A program made the translations under genes and the position numbers. The notes under the pieces were generated by a model. It did not search any database. It worked only from the letters and a program-made list of their open reading frames with translations, and was not told the origin of the DNA. Shown here in pieces: positions 33,801 to 41,833 of a DNA stretch of 44,939 bases (the stretch's first letter is position 1; each line of letters begins with the position of its first letter). Source of the DNA: Candidatus Helarchaeota archaeon (GTDB lineage: Archaea; Asgardarchaeota; Lokiarchaeia; Helarchaeales; JABXJV01); the NCBI GenBank assembly GCA_013375355.1, contig JABXJV010000123.1:1-44939 (forward strand). Direction: 5' to 3'.

Positions 33801-35075
33801 TTAAGTTGATTTTTTAAAATCTTCAAGTTCTTTAGTCATTTTAAAAAGTTCTATCTTAGATTTTCTATCATCGGGATGAGTAGTCAGAAGTTCTTGTAAA
33901 AATATTTCCATTTCGACATTTGATAAGTTTGGAATTTCCTTGACTATTAAAGATCTTAATTCTAATTCTTCGGATTTACTTTCTTCTGTCGGGGTAACCT
34001 CCTTTTCTTCTACAATTTCTTCAGTTATTTCTTCAATAGAAGCCTCTTCGGCAGATAATTCTTCTTCTGTTACTTCAGTGCCTTCTGCTTCTTTTGCAGC
34101 TATAATTTCTTGTATTTTTTGATACCTATTTTCTGGTGAGATGAGCATAATATCATCTACACATTCTAAGATTTCATCTGAAGATAAATTTGGACAAGCA
34201 GCTAATTCTGAACTTATTAAAATAATTTCCTCTCTAGTTTTTTCCAATTCTTCAACTCTTATCCGTAATTTTTCGTTATACTCATCCTCAAGGGATTTTA
34301 TTTTAGATTGAAGTGTTTTAGTTGATTCATCACTCAAAAGTAATTTATCTACTTTCTCTTCAAGCTCCCCGATTTTTTTATCACGGGTTTTGAGCATCAT
34401 TTTTAGACCTTTAATATCTTCATCACGATTTTTAAGTAAATCATTTTTATCGGCTATAATTTCTTGGAATTTATCTTGTTCAATTTCAAGATCTTTTTTA
34501 GAATCAAGTAATTGTTTCATTGAAATCGTTTCTTTTTGTCTTTCGATGTTCTTTAATTCGTCCACGAATTCTTCCTTAAAAGAAACGAATTCATTCTCAA
34601 GCTTATCAATTTCCGCCGACTGGTTTTTAATCATTTCATCTTTTTTCTCTAGTTCTAGTTTCATTTTGTCTTTATTTTTTTCAACTTCTTTTCGTATTTC
34701 CGAAATTTTAGATTTTTTTTCTACTAGCTCTGATTGTAAAGATTTGATTTTTGAAATTGCTTGTTTCATAACTTCCAATTGTTTTTGGTCTGTTTTTGAG
34801 ACTGGTTTTTTCTTTAAAATTTCCATTTTTTTCTTGATATTTTTTAATATATCGTCTCTTCTTTTGATCTTTAATTTCAATTCCTTTATTTCGGCGCTTT
34901 GTGTTATTTTTGTTGGAGAAATGTCAATGCCTTCTGTTTTATTCTCCATTTCAAGAACCTTTTTCTGTGCTTCGGCAAGTTTTTTCTGTGTCTGATAGTT
35001 GATTTTTTCTAATTCCATAATATGTTCGTCTTTTTCTGCTAGCTCCTTTTTTAATTCTAACATCTTTTCATTCAA
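33801..35075 (-). CDS. Long coiled-coil protein with duplicated C-terminal helical motif
   Basis: I do not recognise the family. Residues 1-280 of 424 are an almost unbroken heptad coiled coil rich in Lys, Glu and Leu (MLELKKELAEKDEHIMELEK and onward). The C-terminal 140 residues carry two copies of a small motif: NLSSDEILECVDDIMLISPE (about 288-315) and NLSNVEMEIFLQELLTTHPD (about 384-412), each followed by R-x-x-K-I-x-x-x. They are separated by an acidic low-complexity linker. Such a rod with paired end modules suggests a structural or tethering protein. ATG start. Cytoplasmic, with no signal or membrane segment. Confidence 0.75.
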   Translation of the reverse strand: MNEKMLELKKELAEKDEHIMELEKINYQTQKKLAEAQKKVLEMENKTEGIDISPTKITQSAEIKELKLKIKRRDDILKNIKKKMEILKKKPVSKTDQKQLEVMKQAISKIKSLQSELVEKKSKISEIRKEVEKNKDKMKLELEKKDEMIKNQSAEIDKLENEFVSFKEEFVDELKNIERQKETISMKQLLDSKKDLEIEQDKFQEIIADKNDLLKNRDEDIKGLKMMLKTRDKKIGELEEKVDKLLLSDESTKTLQSKIKSLEDEYNEKLRIRVEELEKTREEIILISSELAACPNLSSDEILECVDDIMLISPENRYQKIQEIIAAKEAEGTEVTEEELSAEEASIEEITEEIVEEKEVTPTEESKSEELELRSLIVKEIPNLSNVEMEIFLQELLTTHPDDRKSKIELFKMTKELEDFKKST

Positions 35076-35173
35076 TTTAGTTCATCCCAAAGCAGACTAA
35101 AACTTAGTGTATATTATTTGAGTTCCAGTTATTATAACTTTATATCAAAAAGACGATGAACAAAAAAAAACAG

Positions 35174-37045
35174 TTATATGAAAATTGGACTATTTTTTAA
35201 ATTTCTTAAAGGTTCTGGAAGTGGTAAGAAGGTTTCAATTGTTATCTCTTTCTTAATAAGATCGATAAAATCATTTAGAGTTAATTCCGAAATTTTGCCC
35301 CTCTCTTTTCGAATTCTAACCGACAGGTTATTACTCTTTACTTCCTTTTCACCTACAACAATAATGTACGGAATCCATTCTTGCCCAGCATTTCGAATTT
35401 TCTTACCTACTGAATCGGATCTATCATCCAGATCAACACGTATTTGATTTTTTTCCAAATTTTCAATAATTTTTTCAGAATACTCAATGAATTCATCTTT
35501 GACAGGAATAACTCTCACTTGAGTTGGTGCTAACCATAGGGGAAACATCGGAACATTTTCCTCTTCAATCAATTTCGCAGCTTTTTCCAAAGTAGCATAA
35601 ACAACTCTTTCGAGGGCTCCACTAGGACTACAATGTAATATTATTGGATGAACTTTATCTCCGTTCTCGTTGGTATATTGGATACCATATTGTCTTGCCA
35701 TGTCCACGTCAATTTGAATTGTAGGAAGTGCAGCGGCTTTTTCTGTGAAATCAACAAAATTAAACTCGAATTTCATGATCCAATAGGCAGTTCTTTTAGG
35801 ATATATCTCGATAAGAGCAGGTTTATTAACTTTTTTAATGAGAGACAATATCCAATCTTTATGTACATCCCAAAATTCCTTTACAACTCTAAATCCAACT
35901 TCATAGTCAATTTCTATATCATTCATGAAGTTTATACAAATTCTATACTGTCTTTCGAATTCTTCTACTGCGCGTTCAACATTTTTGCAGAGTGTATGAA
36001 GATCAGGCATCGTAAAAGCCCTTAATCTTCGTAAACCTACGACTTCTCCACTTTGTTCATGTCTAAAACTGTATTTAGTTAGCTCATACATACGCATTGG
36101 AAGGTTTCGATAGCTAATGTTTAAATCGGATAACAAAAAGAATAAACCAAAATCTGAGGCAAACCGTAGAAAGAGTGTTTTATCACCACTTTTCACTAAA
36201 TATTGTCGTTCTGCCCATTTTTTCAAGTGTTGTTGAATTATAGGATGTTTAGTGGTAAACATTACGGGAGTCTCAACTTGCATCGCCCCGATTTCTTGCA
36301 TTTTTTCAGATAAGTACTTGATAAGTATATTACGTATTAGCTCACCACGCGGGTACCATCTCATATGCCCGGGATCTGCTCTAGATTCATAATCCACTAA
36401 TTCTAATTTCTTCATTAATTTTGTATGAGGTGGTTGAACAGTTACTTCCCTTGATCCTGATACCTCATAATTCATAAATCTTTGAAGATCCTCATAACCT
36501 TGATAATTAAAACTTTCATAGGGAACTAAATTTCCACTTAAATCTAGAACATGAAATGTGGATTTTTCGACTTCAACTATTTCTTCCTTTCTTTTTTCAA
36601 CATATTCATCCACATTAATACTTCTCAAGCTTTCTGCGCGGCTATGACCAATATTATTTATTTTAAAAGATTTATACCAACCAAACGGAATTCTATAAAC
36701 ATCAAACCCTGCATCTTTAAGCAGTTTTTCCATATCATGTAGGATTTTTATTGCAGTTTTGCTACCAGCTAAAGAGGTTGAAAGATGCGCATAAGGGTAG
36801 AGTATAATCTTTTTTTCTCCAATATCTTTTGCTAACTGCCCTATAGCATCGGATGCCATAATTCCTGCTGCTTTTACATTAGATTCATCTTTTTTCTCTA
36901 TAGTAGTAAATGCAACTAGAACTTTATCATCAATTTTCATAACTTTTTCTTCTTCTATGATATCCTCAGCTAATGCAGTTGCCTTTTCACGAGTATTAAA
37001 AGAAAAGCCTTCTGAATGGATAGATAAAATCTTCAAATTGCTCAC
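35174..37045 (-). CDS. thrS: Threonyl-tRNA synthetase, archaeal type
   Basis: Charges tRNA(Thr). Residues 1-140 form the archaeal N-terminal editing domain related to D-aminoacyl-tRNA deacylase (ILYPYAHLSTSLA, PFGWYKSF), which clears Ser-tRNA(Thr). The class II core follows with motif 1 region PVMFTTKHPIIQQH, motif 2 FRHEQSGEVVGLRRLRAFTM, His in MPDLHTLC and motif 3 HCSPSGALERVV. The anticodon domain closes the protein (APTQVRVIPVKDEF to the end). At 623 residues it is full length. One oddity: where many archaeal ThrRS have a zinc-ligand Cys in a LRFAACFG-like block, this protein reads LRFASDFG. ATG at 37045. Confidence 0.95.
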   Translation of the reverse strand: MSNLKILSIHSEGFSFNTREKATALAEDIIEEEKVMKIDDKVLVAFTTIEKKDESNVKAAGIMASDAIGQLAKDIGEKKIILYPYAHLSTSLAGSKTAIKILHDMEKLLKDAGFDVYRIPFGWYKSFKINNIGHSRAESLRSINVDEYVEKRKEEIVEVEKSTFHVLDLSGNLVPYESFNYQGYEDLQRFMNYEVSGSREVTVQPPHTKLMKKLELVDYESRADPGHMRWYPRGELIRNILIKYLSEKMQEIGAMQVETPVMFTTKHPIIQQHLKKWAERQYLVKSGDKTLFLRFASDFGLFFLLSDLNISYRNLPMRMYELTKYSFRHEQSGEVVGLRRLRAFTMPDLHTLCKNVERAVEEFERQYRICINFMNDIEIDYEVGFRVVKEFWDVHKDWILSLIKKVNKPALIEIYPKRTAYWIMKFEFNFVDFTEKAAALPTIQIDVDMARQYGIQYTNENGDKVHPIILHCSPSGALERVVYATLEKAAKLIEEENVPMFPLWLAPTQVRVIPVKDEFIEYSEKIIENLEKNQIRVDLDDRSDSVGKKIRNAGQEWIPYIIVVGEKEVKSNNLSVRIRKERGKISELTLNDFIDLIKKEITIETFLPLPEPLRNLKNSPIFI

Positions 37046-37227
37046 TTACTCATCGAAATTTTTAGAATGTAAAATTTAACATTGTATAAAAATTTGAAAT
37101 AAAATATAAAATGAATTAGGATTGAAAAAAGTTTTTTATTTTTATTGTTCTTAAATAATAATTAATCTAAATTTAAATAAAGACTAAAATTAATTATTGC
37201 CTATTAATGAAGCTAATTTTATGATGG

Positions 37228-37752
37228 GTGAGAAGGATTACAAAAAAAATGGAGAAAGTTTATAAAATAGTTATGCTAGGCGATGAAGCAGTAGGGAAAA
37301 CTTCTATAATTGTTCAACATGTTGAAAAAAGATTCGAAGAAAGCTATAAAATGACCATCGGTACAGATATTTCTGCTAAATTAATGGAGCTCGGCGGTCA
37401 AAATATATATTTACTTATCTGGGACATCGGTGGTCAGAAGAAATATAAAATTCTTCGGGATTCGTACTTAAGGGGGGCATTCGGAGCAATAATAGTATAT
37501 GATGTTACTAATAAAAATACCTACAATCATATTATTGATTGGTATGATGAAGCCGTACAATATTGCGGTACAATTCCAGTAATTCTTGTGGGGAATAAAA
37601 TCGATTTATCAGACGAGAGGCTATTGTCTAAAGAAGACGGATTAAAAAAAGCAAAAGAAATAAATGCAGAATTTTATGAAACTTCTGCCAAAACAGGTGA
37701 GAGTATAAATAAAGTTTTCGCAACATTGGTAGACAAAATAATAGAAAAATAA
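37228..37752 (+). CDS. Rab/Arf-like small GTPase
   Basis: A Ras-superfamily GTPase of 174 residues. G1 is GDEAVGKTS (18-26), switch I has Thr43 in MTIGTDIS, G3 is WDIGGQ (65-70), G4 is NKID (123-126) and G5 is ETSAK (151-155). Switch I reads Rab-like, while the Gly-Gly-Gln switch II reads Arf-like; such mixes are common in Asgard GTPases. There is no C-terminal cysteine for prenylation and no N-terminal myristoylation signal, so membrane attachment must come from a partner. GTG 37228 and ATG 37249 (MEKVYKIV) are both possible starts; the GAGAAGGA stretch 12-18 bases before the ATG favours it. It directly precedes the 7TM-longin genes on the same strand. Confidence 0.95.
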   Translation: MRRITKKMEKVYKIVMLGDEAVGKTSIIVQHVEKRFEESYKMTIGTDISAKLMELGGQNIYLLIWDIGGQKKYKILRDSYLRGAFGAIIVYDVTNKNTYNHIIDWYDEAVQYCGTIPVILVGNKIDLSDERLLSKEDGLKKAKEINAEFYETSAKTGESINKVFATLVDKIIEK

Positions 37753-37820
37753 TCAAAGTATAAATCTATTTTCTAATAATTCTTTTACTCCTTCTTATTT
37801 TATTTGTTTTTACCAAATCT

Positions 37821-37955
37821 AGTATTCAAAAATTAAGCAGGTAAATTGAAAAATTTGAGACTTTCTATGAAGAAGAACTTGAAAATTGGTCTGGAGACCT
37901 TTCAAGATATGACTCAGAAAAACTTCATAATTGGATATACGAGATTTTTAGATAA
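37821..37955 (+). pseudogene. C-terminal remnant of a 7TM-longin gene
   Basis: In frame with TAA 37953-37955 the sequence reads IEKFETFYEEELENWSGDLS and then YDSEKLHNWIYEIFR, almost the same as the last about 38 residues of the two intact genes downstream (IEKFETQYEKELENWSGEL and NWTNEIFR). A TAA at 37842-37844 and the loss of everything upstream show that only a scrap is left. It fills most of the 307-base gap between the GTPase and the first intact copy, and indicates that a third copy once lay next to the GTPase. Confidence 0.85.
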
Positions 37956-38020
37956 TACCATTACTACAAAAAGATAAAAAAATTTAAAAGGGGAAATATT
38001 TATCAAAGCATAACCCAATT

Positions 38021-38046
38021 ATAGAATTTTAACTCTAGAATTCTAT
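38021..38046 (+). repeat. Inverted repeat upstream of the first 7TM-longin gene
   Basis: ATAGAATT and AATTCTAT form 8-bp arms around a 10-base loop, 14 bases before the TTG start at 38060. It could be an operator, a leader hairpin affecting translation, or chance in AT-rich DNA. Confidence 0.35.
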
Positions 38047-38059
38047 TCATAAGGGAATA

Positions 38060-39214
38060 TTGAGAAAAAATTTGTGGATAATTATGAATGAGCTTATACT
38101 GATACCAATATTCATAATATATATTCTTTATATTTCGATACTTTTTAGAATTTCGGTACAGTATCTAAAATATCATACTAAAATAAATCAAATACTATAT
38201 TTTTCTTTTTTATGTTTAGGATATGGAATACTTTTTGATTGCTACAGAATAATTTCATTAGTGTTTTTTGGATTTGTTTACGATCCCATAGATAAATCAG
38301 GTTTTATCGTGAAATTAATCTTTATTTTTCTTGGTATATCCGCTATATTTTATTTAATTAATAAAATCATTGAACAAAGTGGTCATAAAATGAAATATGA
38401 TAATATTATAAGGACTTTTTATGGTCTTGTAGTAATAGGAATGTTGATTTTAAACATATTTACATTTTATAAAACTGATGTAGATGAATTTGGGTTTTAT
38501 ACATATCAAATTGATCTAATATTATGTTCAGTTCTTCTTCTGATTTTACTTCCTCTTGGATTTTATTTTTTAAATATAACTAGAATTATTCTAAAGGAAA
38601 TAAGAAATGAGAATATTGCAAAGCAAATAAAATTTTTTAGACTTCTCTTTTCGTTTTTTGTAATTGAAAGAATATACAGTTTGTATTATTATTATTTATT
38701 TCCTTATTTTATTCATAACTTTTTGACTGATCTTTCAATGATATTATTAATCTCTATTGGTAATTTTCTATTCTTTCATAAATATCCAAATTTCTTGGAA
38801 AATATTAGCGCATATTTTTGTGTTAAATCTATCTATTTAGTAAGTGTTAAGGGTGTTATTATTTATGATTTTGATTTTCAAAAAGAAAGTTATAAAGATC
38901 CTTTTACTACAAAAGAGTTATTGACAGGAGGTTTTTTGTTTATTTTGACAAGGGGAATTGAAACAATTTTAGATTTAAAGGGAAGAATTAAAACAATGAA
39001 CTTCGGAGATATAAATATAATTTTTAAATATAGTAAATATGTGTTCGGATTATTAATCGTCACAGAATATACTCCAATTAATATCGAAAAATTAAGCAAA
39101 TTTATTGAGAAATTTGAGACTCAATATGAAAAAGAACTTGAAAATTGGTCTGGTGAACTTTTTATATTCGATTATCAAAAACTTCGAAATTGGACAAATG
39201 AGATTTTCAGATGA
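38060..39214 (+). CDS. Seven-helix membrane protein with C-terminal longin-like domain, copy 1
   Basis: A 384-residue membrane protein. Seven hydrophobic segments lie at about 12-32, 44-66, 82-102, 119-137, 152-173, 192-212 and 222-240; the layout recalls 7TM sensor modules. Residues 255-384 are soluble and follow the longin order strand-strand-helix-strand-strand-strand-helix-helix: KSIYLVSVKGVIIYDFDF, TKELLTGGFLFILTRGIETI, INIIFKYSKYVFGLLIVTE, then NIEKLSKFIEKFETQYEKEL and a closing NWTNEIFR helix. Longin and roadblock folds bind Ras-like GTPases, and a GTPase gene lies just upstream, so this may be its membrane partner. Fold and role are inferred from pattern. Start is TTG 38060 or ATG 38084. 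Confidence 0.75.
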   Translation: MRKNLWIIMNELILIPIFIIYILYISILFRISVQYLKYHTKINQILYFSFLCLGYGILFDCYRIISLVFFGFVYDPIDKSGFIVKLIFIFLGISAIFYLINKIIEQSGHKMKYDNIIRTFYGLVVIGMLILNIFTFYKTDVDEFGFYTYQIDLILCSVLLLILLPLGFYFLNITRIILKEIRNENIAKQIKFFRLLFSFFVIERIYSLYYYYLFPYFIHNFLTDLSMILLISIGNFLFFHKYPNFLENISAYFCVKSIYLVSVKGVIIYDFDFQKESYKDPFTTKELLTGGFLFILTRGIETILDLKGRIKTMNFGDINIIFKYSKYVFGLLIVTEYTPINIEKLSKFIEKFETQYEKELENWSGELFIFDYQKLRNWTNEIFR

Positions 39215-39247
39215 AATTATAGAATTAAAAATAAAATGAGATGAAGT

Positions 39248-40384
39248 ATGCTAAATGTTATAATTATTATATTGGTCAGTTCAATAGTAGTAGTTTATAT
39301 TTTGACACTCATACGTAGTTTGAAAGAATATTTAAAACATAGAACAGAAACTAGTAAACTATTAATGATAATGTTTATAAGCTTGGGGCTTGGAATAACA
39401 TATGATAGTTTTAGGATTTTGACTATATTTGTTATTGGATTTTTAAATGATTTTTTGGATCGATCTGCATTTGTCCTTAAAATTTTTCTAAATTTTATAG
39501 CGTACTCCGTTATAATTCAATTAGTTTTTAAATATAATGAATTAAGTGGACATAAAGTAAAAAATAAATTGTATATTAAGTATTTTTATGTATTTATGAT
39601 GATTATAATTTCGGGTTTAAATTCTTTTACTTTTTATCGATCTTATTTTGGTAATCCGTTTGGATTTTATATCTATATGGTTGATCCCTTACTACGTATA
39701 ATTACATATTCCTTATATTTTCCTCTTTCTATTTATATCATTATTAAAGCAAGAGTTATTCTAATGGAAATAAAAAATGACATCATGCGAAAAAGGTTAA
39801 TCTTAACTGTAAGTTTACTTGCAATTCTAACACTTTTGAGATTATTAAATCTGGGATATTTTTTTCCGTTTTCTGAATCTATTTTGACCTTCATTATAGA
39901 TTTTTCATTGACATCAATAACCTTAGTTTGTTTATGTATTTCTGTTTTTAAATATCCAGAAACATTTGAAGTAATTATTAATTATTTCAGTGTGAAATCC
40001 GTATTTCTGGTAAAAACTGATGGCACTTTGATATTTGAATTTGATTTTCAAAAAGTGGATTATCAAGATCCCTTTACTCCAAAAAAAGTGTTATTAGGGG
40101 GTTTCATATATGCAATAAATAAAGAGTTAAAAAGAATGCTGGAAATTAGCAGAGATATTAATACTATAGATGTTGGAGATTCAACTCTATTATTTAAACA
40201 TGGTAAATACGTATTTGGCATATTAATAGTAACAGAATATACCAAATTAGTTATTGAACAATTAAATATATTTGTTGAAAAGTTTGAAAATTCTTATGAA
40301 AAAGAACTTGAGAATTGGACTGGTGATCTTTCAGTAACCACTTTTGAAAAAATTCAAAGTTGGGTAAACGAGATTTTCAGATAA
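39248..40384 (+). CDS. Seven-helix membrane protein with C-terminal longin-like domain, copy 2
   Basis: A 378-residue paralogue of the preceding gene, 33 bases downstream. The same seven hydrophobic segments and C-terminal domain are present: KSVFLVKTDGTLIFEFDFQK, DPFTPKKVLLGGFIYAINKE, STLLFKHGKYVFGILIVTEY, NIFVEKFENSYEKELENWTG and WVNEIFR. The soluble domain is better conserved between copies than the helices (shared blocks DFDFQK-x-x-Y-x-DPFT, GKYVFG-like YVFG, EKELENW), so its partner is probably shared, whereas the membrane part may sense different signals. ATG start at 39248. The short gap suggests one transcript with copy 1. Confidence 0.75.
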   Translation: MLNVIIIILVSSIVVVYILTLIRSLKEYLKHRTETSKLLMIMFISLGLGITYDSFRILTIFVIGFLNDFLDRSAFVLKIFLNFIAYSVIIQLVFKYNELSGHKVKNKLYIKYFYVFMMIIISGLNSFTFYRSYFGNPFGFYIYMVDPLLRIITYSLYFPLSIYIIIKARVILMEIKNDIMRKRLILTVSLLAILTLLRLLNLGYFFPFSESILTFIIDFSLTSITLVCLCISVFKYPETFEVIINYFSVKSVFLVKTDGTLIFEFDFQKVDYQDPFTPKKVLLGGFIYAINKELKRMLEISRDINTIDVGDSTLLFKHGKYVFGILIVTEYTKLVIEQLNIFVEKFENSYEKELENWTGDLSVTTFEKIQSWVNEIFR

Positions 40385-40492
40385 GATATAAAAATTCTTA
40401 TTAAGATGAAATAAGATAATTTTTTTTAATTCTATTTTTATATTGATAAAAAAGTAATATTAAATATTGAACTCTTTAAAGGGTCGTTTTAG

Positions 40493-41785
40493 ATGGGTTT
40501 AATAAAATTAAAAGAAATTACTGATTTTTCTAATGAATATACTCCCCGTGAAATAGACGACGAAACCTTCTTTGAAAAATTAAGAGAACAAATAATTTTA
40601 TCTCAAGAAAATAAATTTTATATGGATTTATGTCAAAAAAATGATTACACAGTTCCTGAAGAAATCAATGATGATAATCTTCAATTTGTCCCTTATTTTT
40701 ACACGAATAATTATAAAATTACCAAAAAATTATTTCCTAATCTAATAAAAGTCCCCCAAAAAGACATTATAGTATGGAGCAGTTCTTCTAGCACTACTGG
40801 GGATCCCTCACTCGTAGGTAGGACGTATGAAGACCTTGAAATTATTCAACACAATGCCTTAAAATGTTTTGAAGAATTTTTCTTTCGAGATAAATTTAAG
40901 AATACAGGGATGTGCTTTAATTTTGCTCCCAGTCGAAGTTTATATGGATCTTTAGCAAGACGTATAGCATCGAAGAAAATGAAGCAGTTAAAAACTTATA
41001 CTCATCAACGTAAATTAATAAAGAAATATAAACAAGAAATTCGTTTTTTTACAAGTCTCATGAATAAGCCATGGGAAACAATTCCTACTCGCTCACATTA
41101 TTTGATTAAATTTAAAATTTTAAAAACAATTTGGGCAATTATCTCAACTTTTGGTGTTCGTGCTGGATTGGTTTTAGATTCAAAATTTATGATTAAGCAA
41201 ATAAGAGAATATAAACATGAAAGTATTATGTTTGGCGGAAGTCCACTTTTAATGAATAATGTTCTAGTAAATAAGATGATTAAAGAAAACATTAAGATAG
41301 ATTTGAGTGAAACTGGTTATGTTGGATCTGGCGGAGGAGGATGGGATGGGGTAAAGGGGCATGCAAAAATGGAAAAAGTGGAAAAATATGAATTTATTGA
41401 ACGTTTTAAAGATGTTTTCAATATTGAATCTGATAGAATGAAAGACATTTACGCCTTTACCGAATCTCCTGTATTATATGGTGGACATTGGTCCAAGAAA
41501 TACCAAGATTATTTACACCATTGTCCCGATTATGCAAGAATAATTGTAAGAGATTTAGAGACTTTGGAGCCAGTAAATGAAGGAGAGAGAGGTGTTTTAG
41601 AAGCAATTACTCCATTTGGTGTAAATGGTTCTATTAATATAGCCGTAGTTGTAGATGATATAGTAGAATTAGTTTCAAAGAAAAAATGTCCTGATTGTGG
41701 ATATGAAGGTGCGACATTTCGAGTTATTGGAAGAACAAAGGAAGCCCCTGGTCAGAGCTGTTCATCCATTATAGATTGGTTTTAA
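40493..41785 (+). CDS. LuxE-like acyl-protein synthetase / AMP-forming ligase
   Basis: A 430-residue member of the adenylate-forming superfamily, closest in layout to LuxE acyl-protein synthetases and short phenylacetate-CoA-ligase-like enzymes. The nucleotide loop is WSSSSSTTGDP (95-105). Later blocks fit the family: IMFGGSPLLMNNVL, GYVGSGGGGWDG, ESPVLYGGHWS, and the C-terminal EGERGVLEAITPFGVNGSIN followed by a zinc-like pair CPDC and FRVIGRTKEAPGQSCSS. It should activate a carboxylate as an acyl-adenylate and pass it to a protein or thiol. The substrate is unknown. It heads a cluster with two radical SAM enzymes and a glycosyltransferase. ATG start. Confidence 0.78.
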   Translation: MGLIKLKEITDFSNEYTPREIDDETFFEKLREQIILSQENKFYMDLCQKNDYTVPEEINDDNLQFVPYFYTNNYKITKKLFPNLIKVPQKDIIVWSSSSSTTGDPSLVGRTYEDLEIIQHNALKCFEEFFFRDKFKNTGMCFNFAPSRSLYGSLARRIASKKMKQLKTYTHQRKLIKKYKQEIRFFTSLMNKPWETIPTRSHYLIKFKILKTIWAIISTFGVRAGLVLDSKFMIKQIREYKHESIMFGGSPLLMNNVLVNKMIKENIKIDLSETGYVGSGGGGWDGVKGHAKMEKVEKYEFIERFKDVFNIESDRMKDIYAFTESPVLYGGHWSKKYQDYLHHCPDYARIIVRDLETLEPVNEGERGVLEAITPFGVNGSINIAVVVDDIVELVSKKKCPDCGYEGATFRVIGRTKEAPGQSCSSIIDWF

Positions 41786-41833
41786 AAAATTTTTAAGATC
41801 AGTAACTCATGATATAAAATTGGGATTATTTAG

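Noticed and set aside
34390..34995. Ser/Phe-rich 201-codon frame antisense to the coiled-coil gene
   Set aside because: It is the mirror of Lys/Glu/Asp-rich coding sequence, which always gives long Ser/Phe/Leu frames on the other strand.
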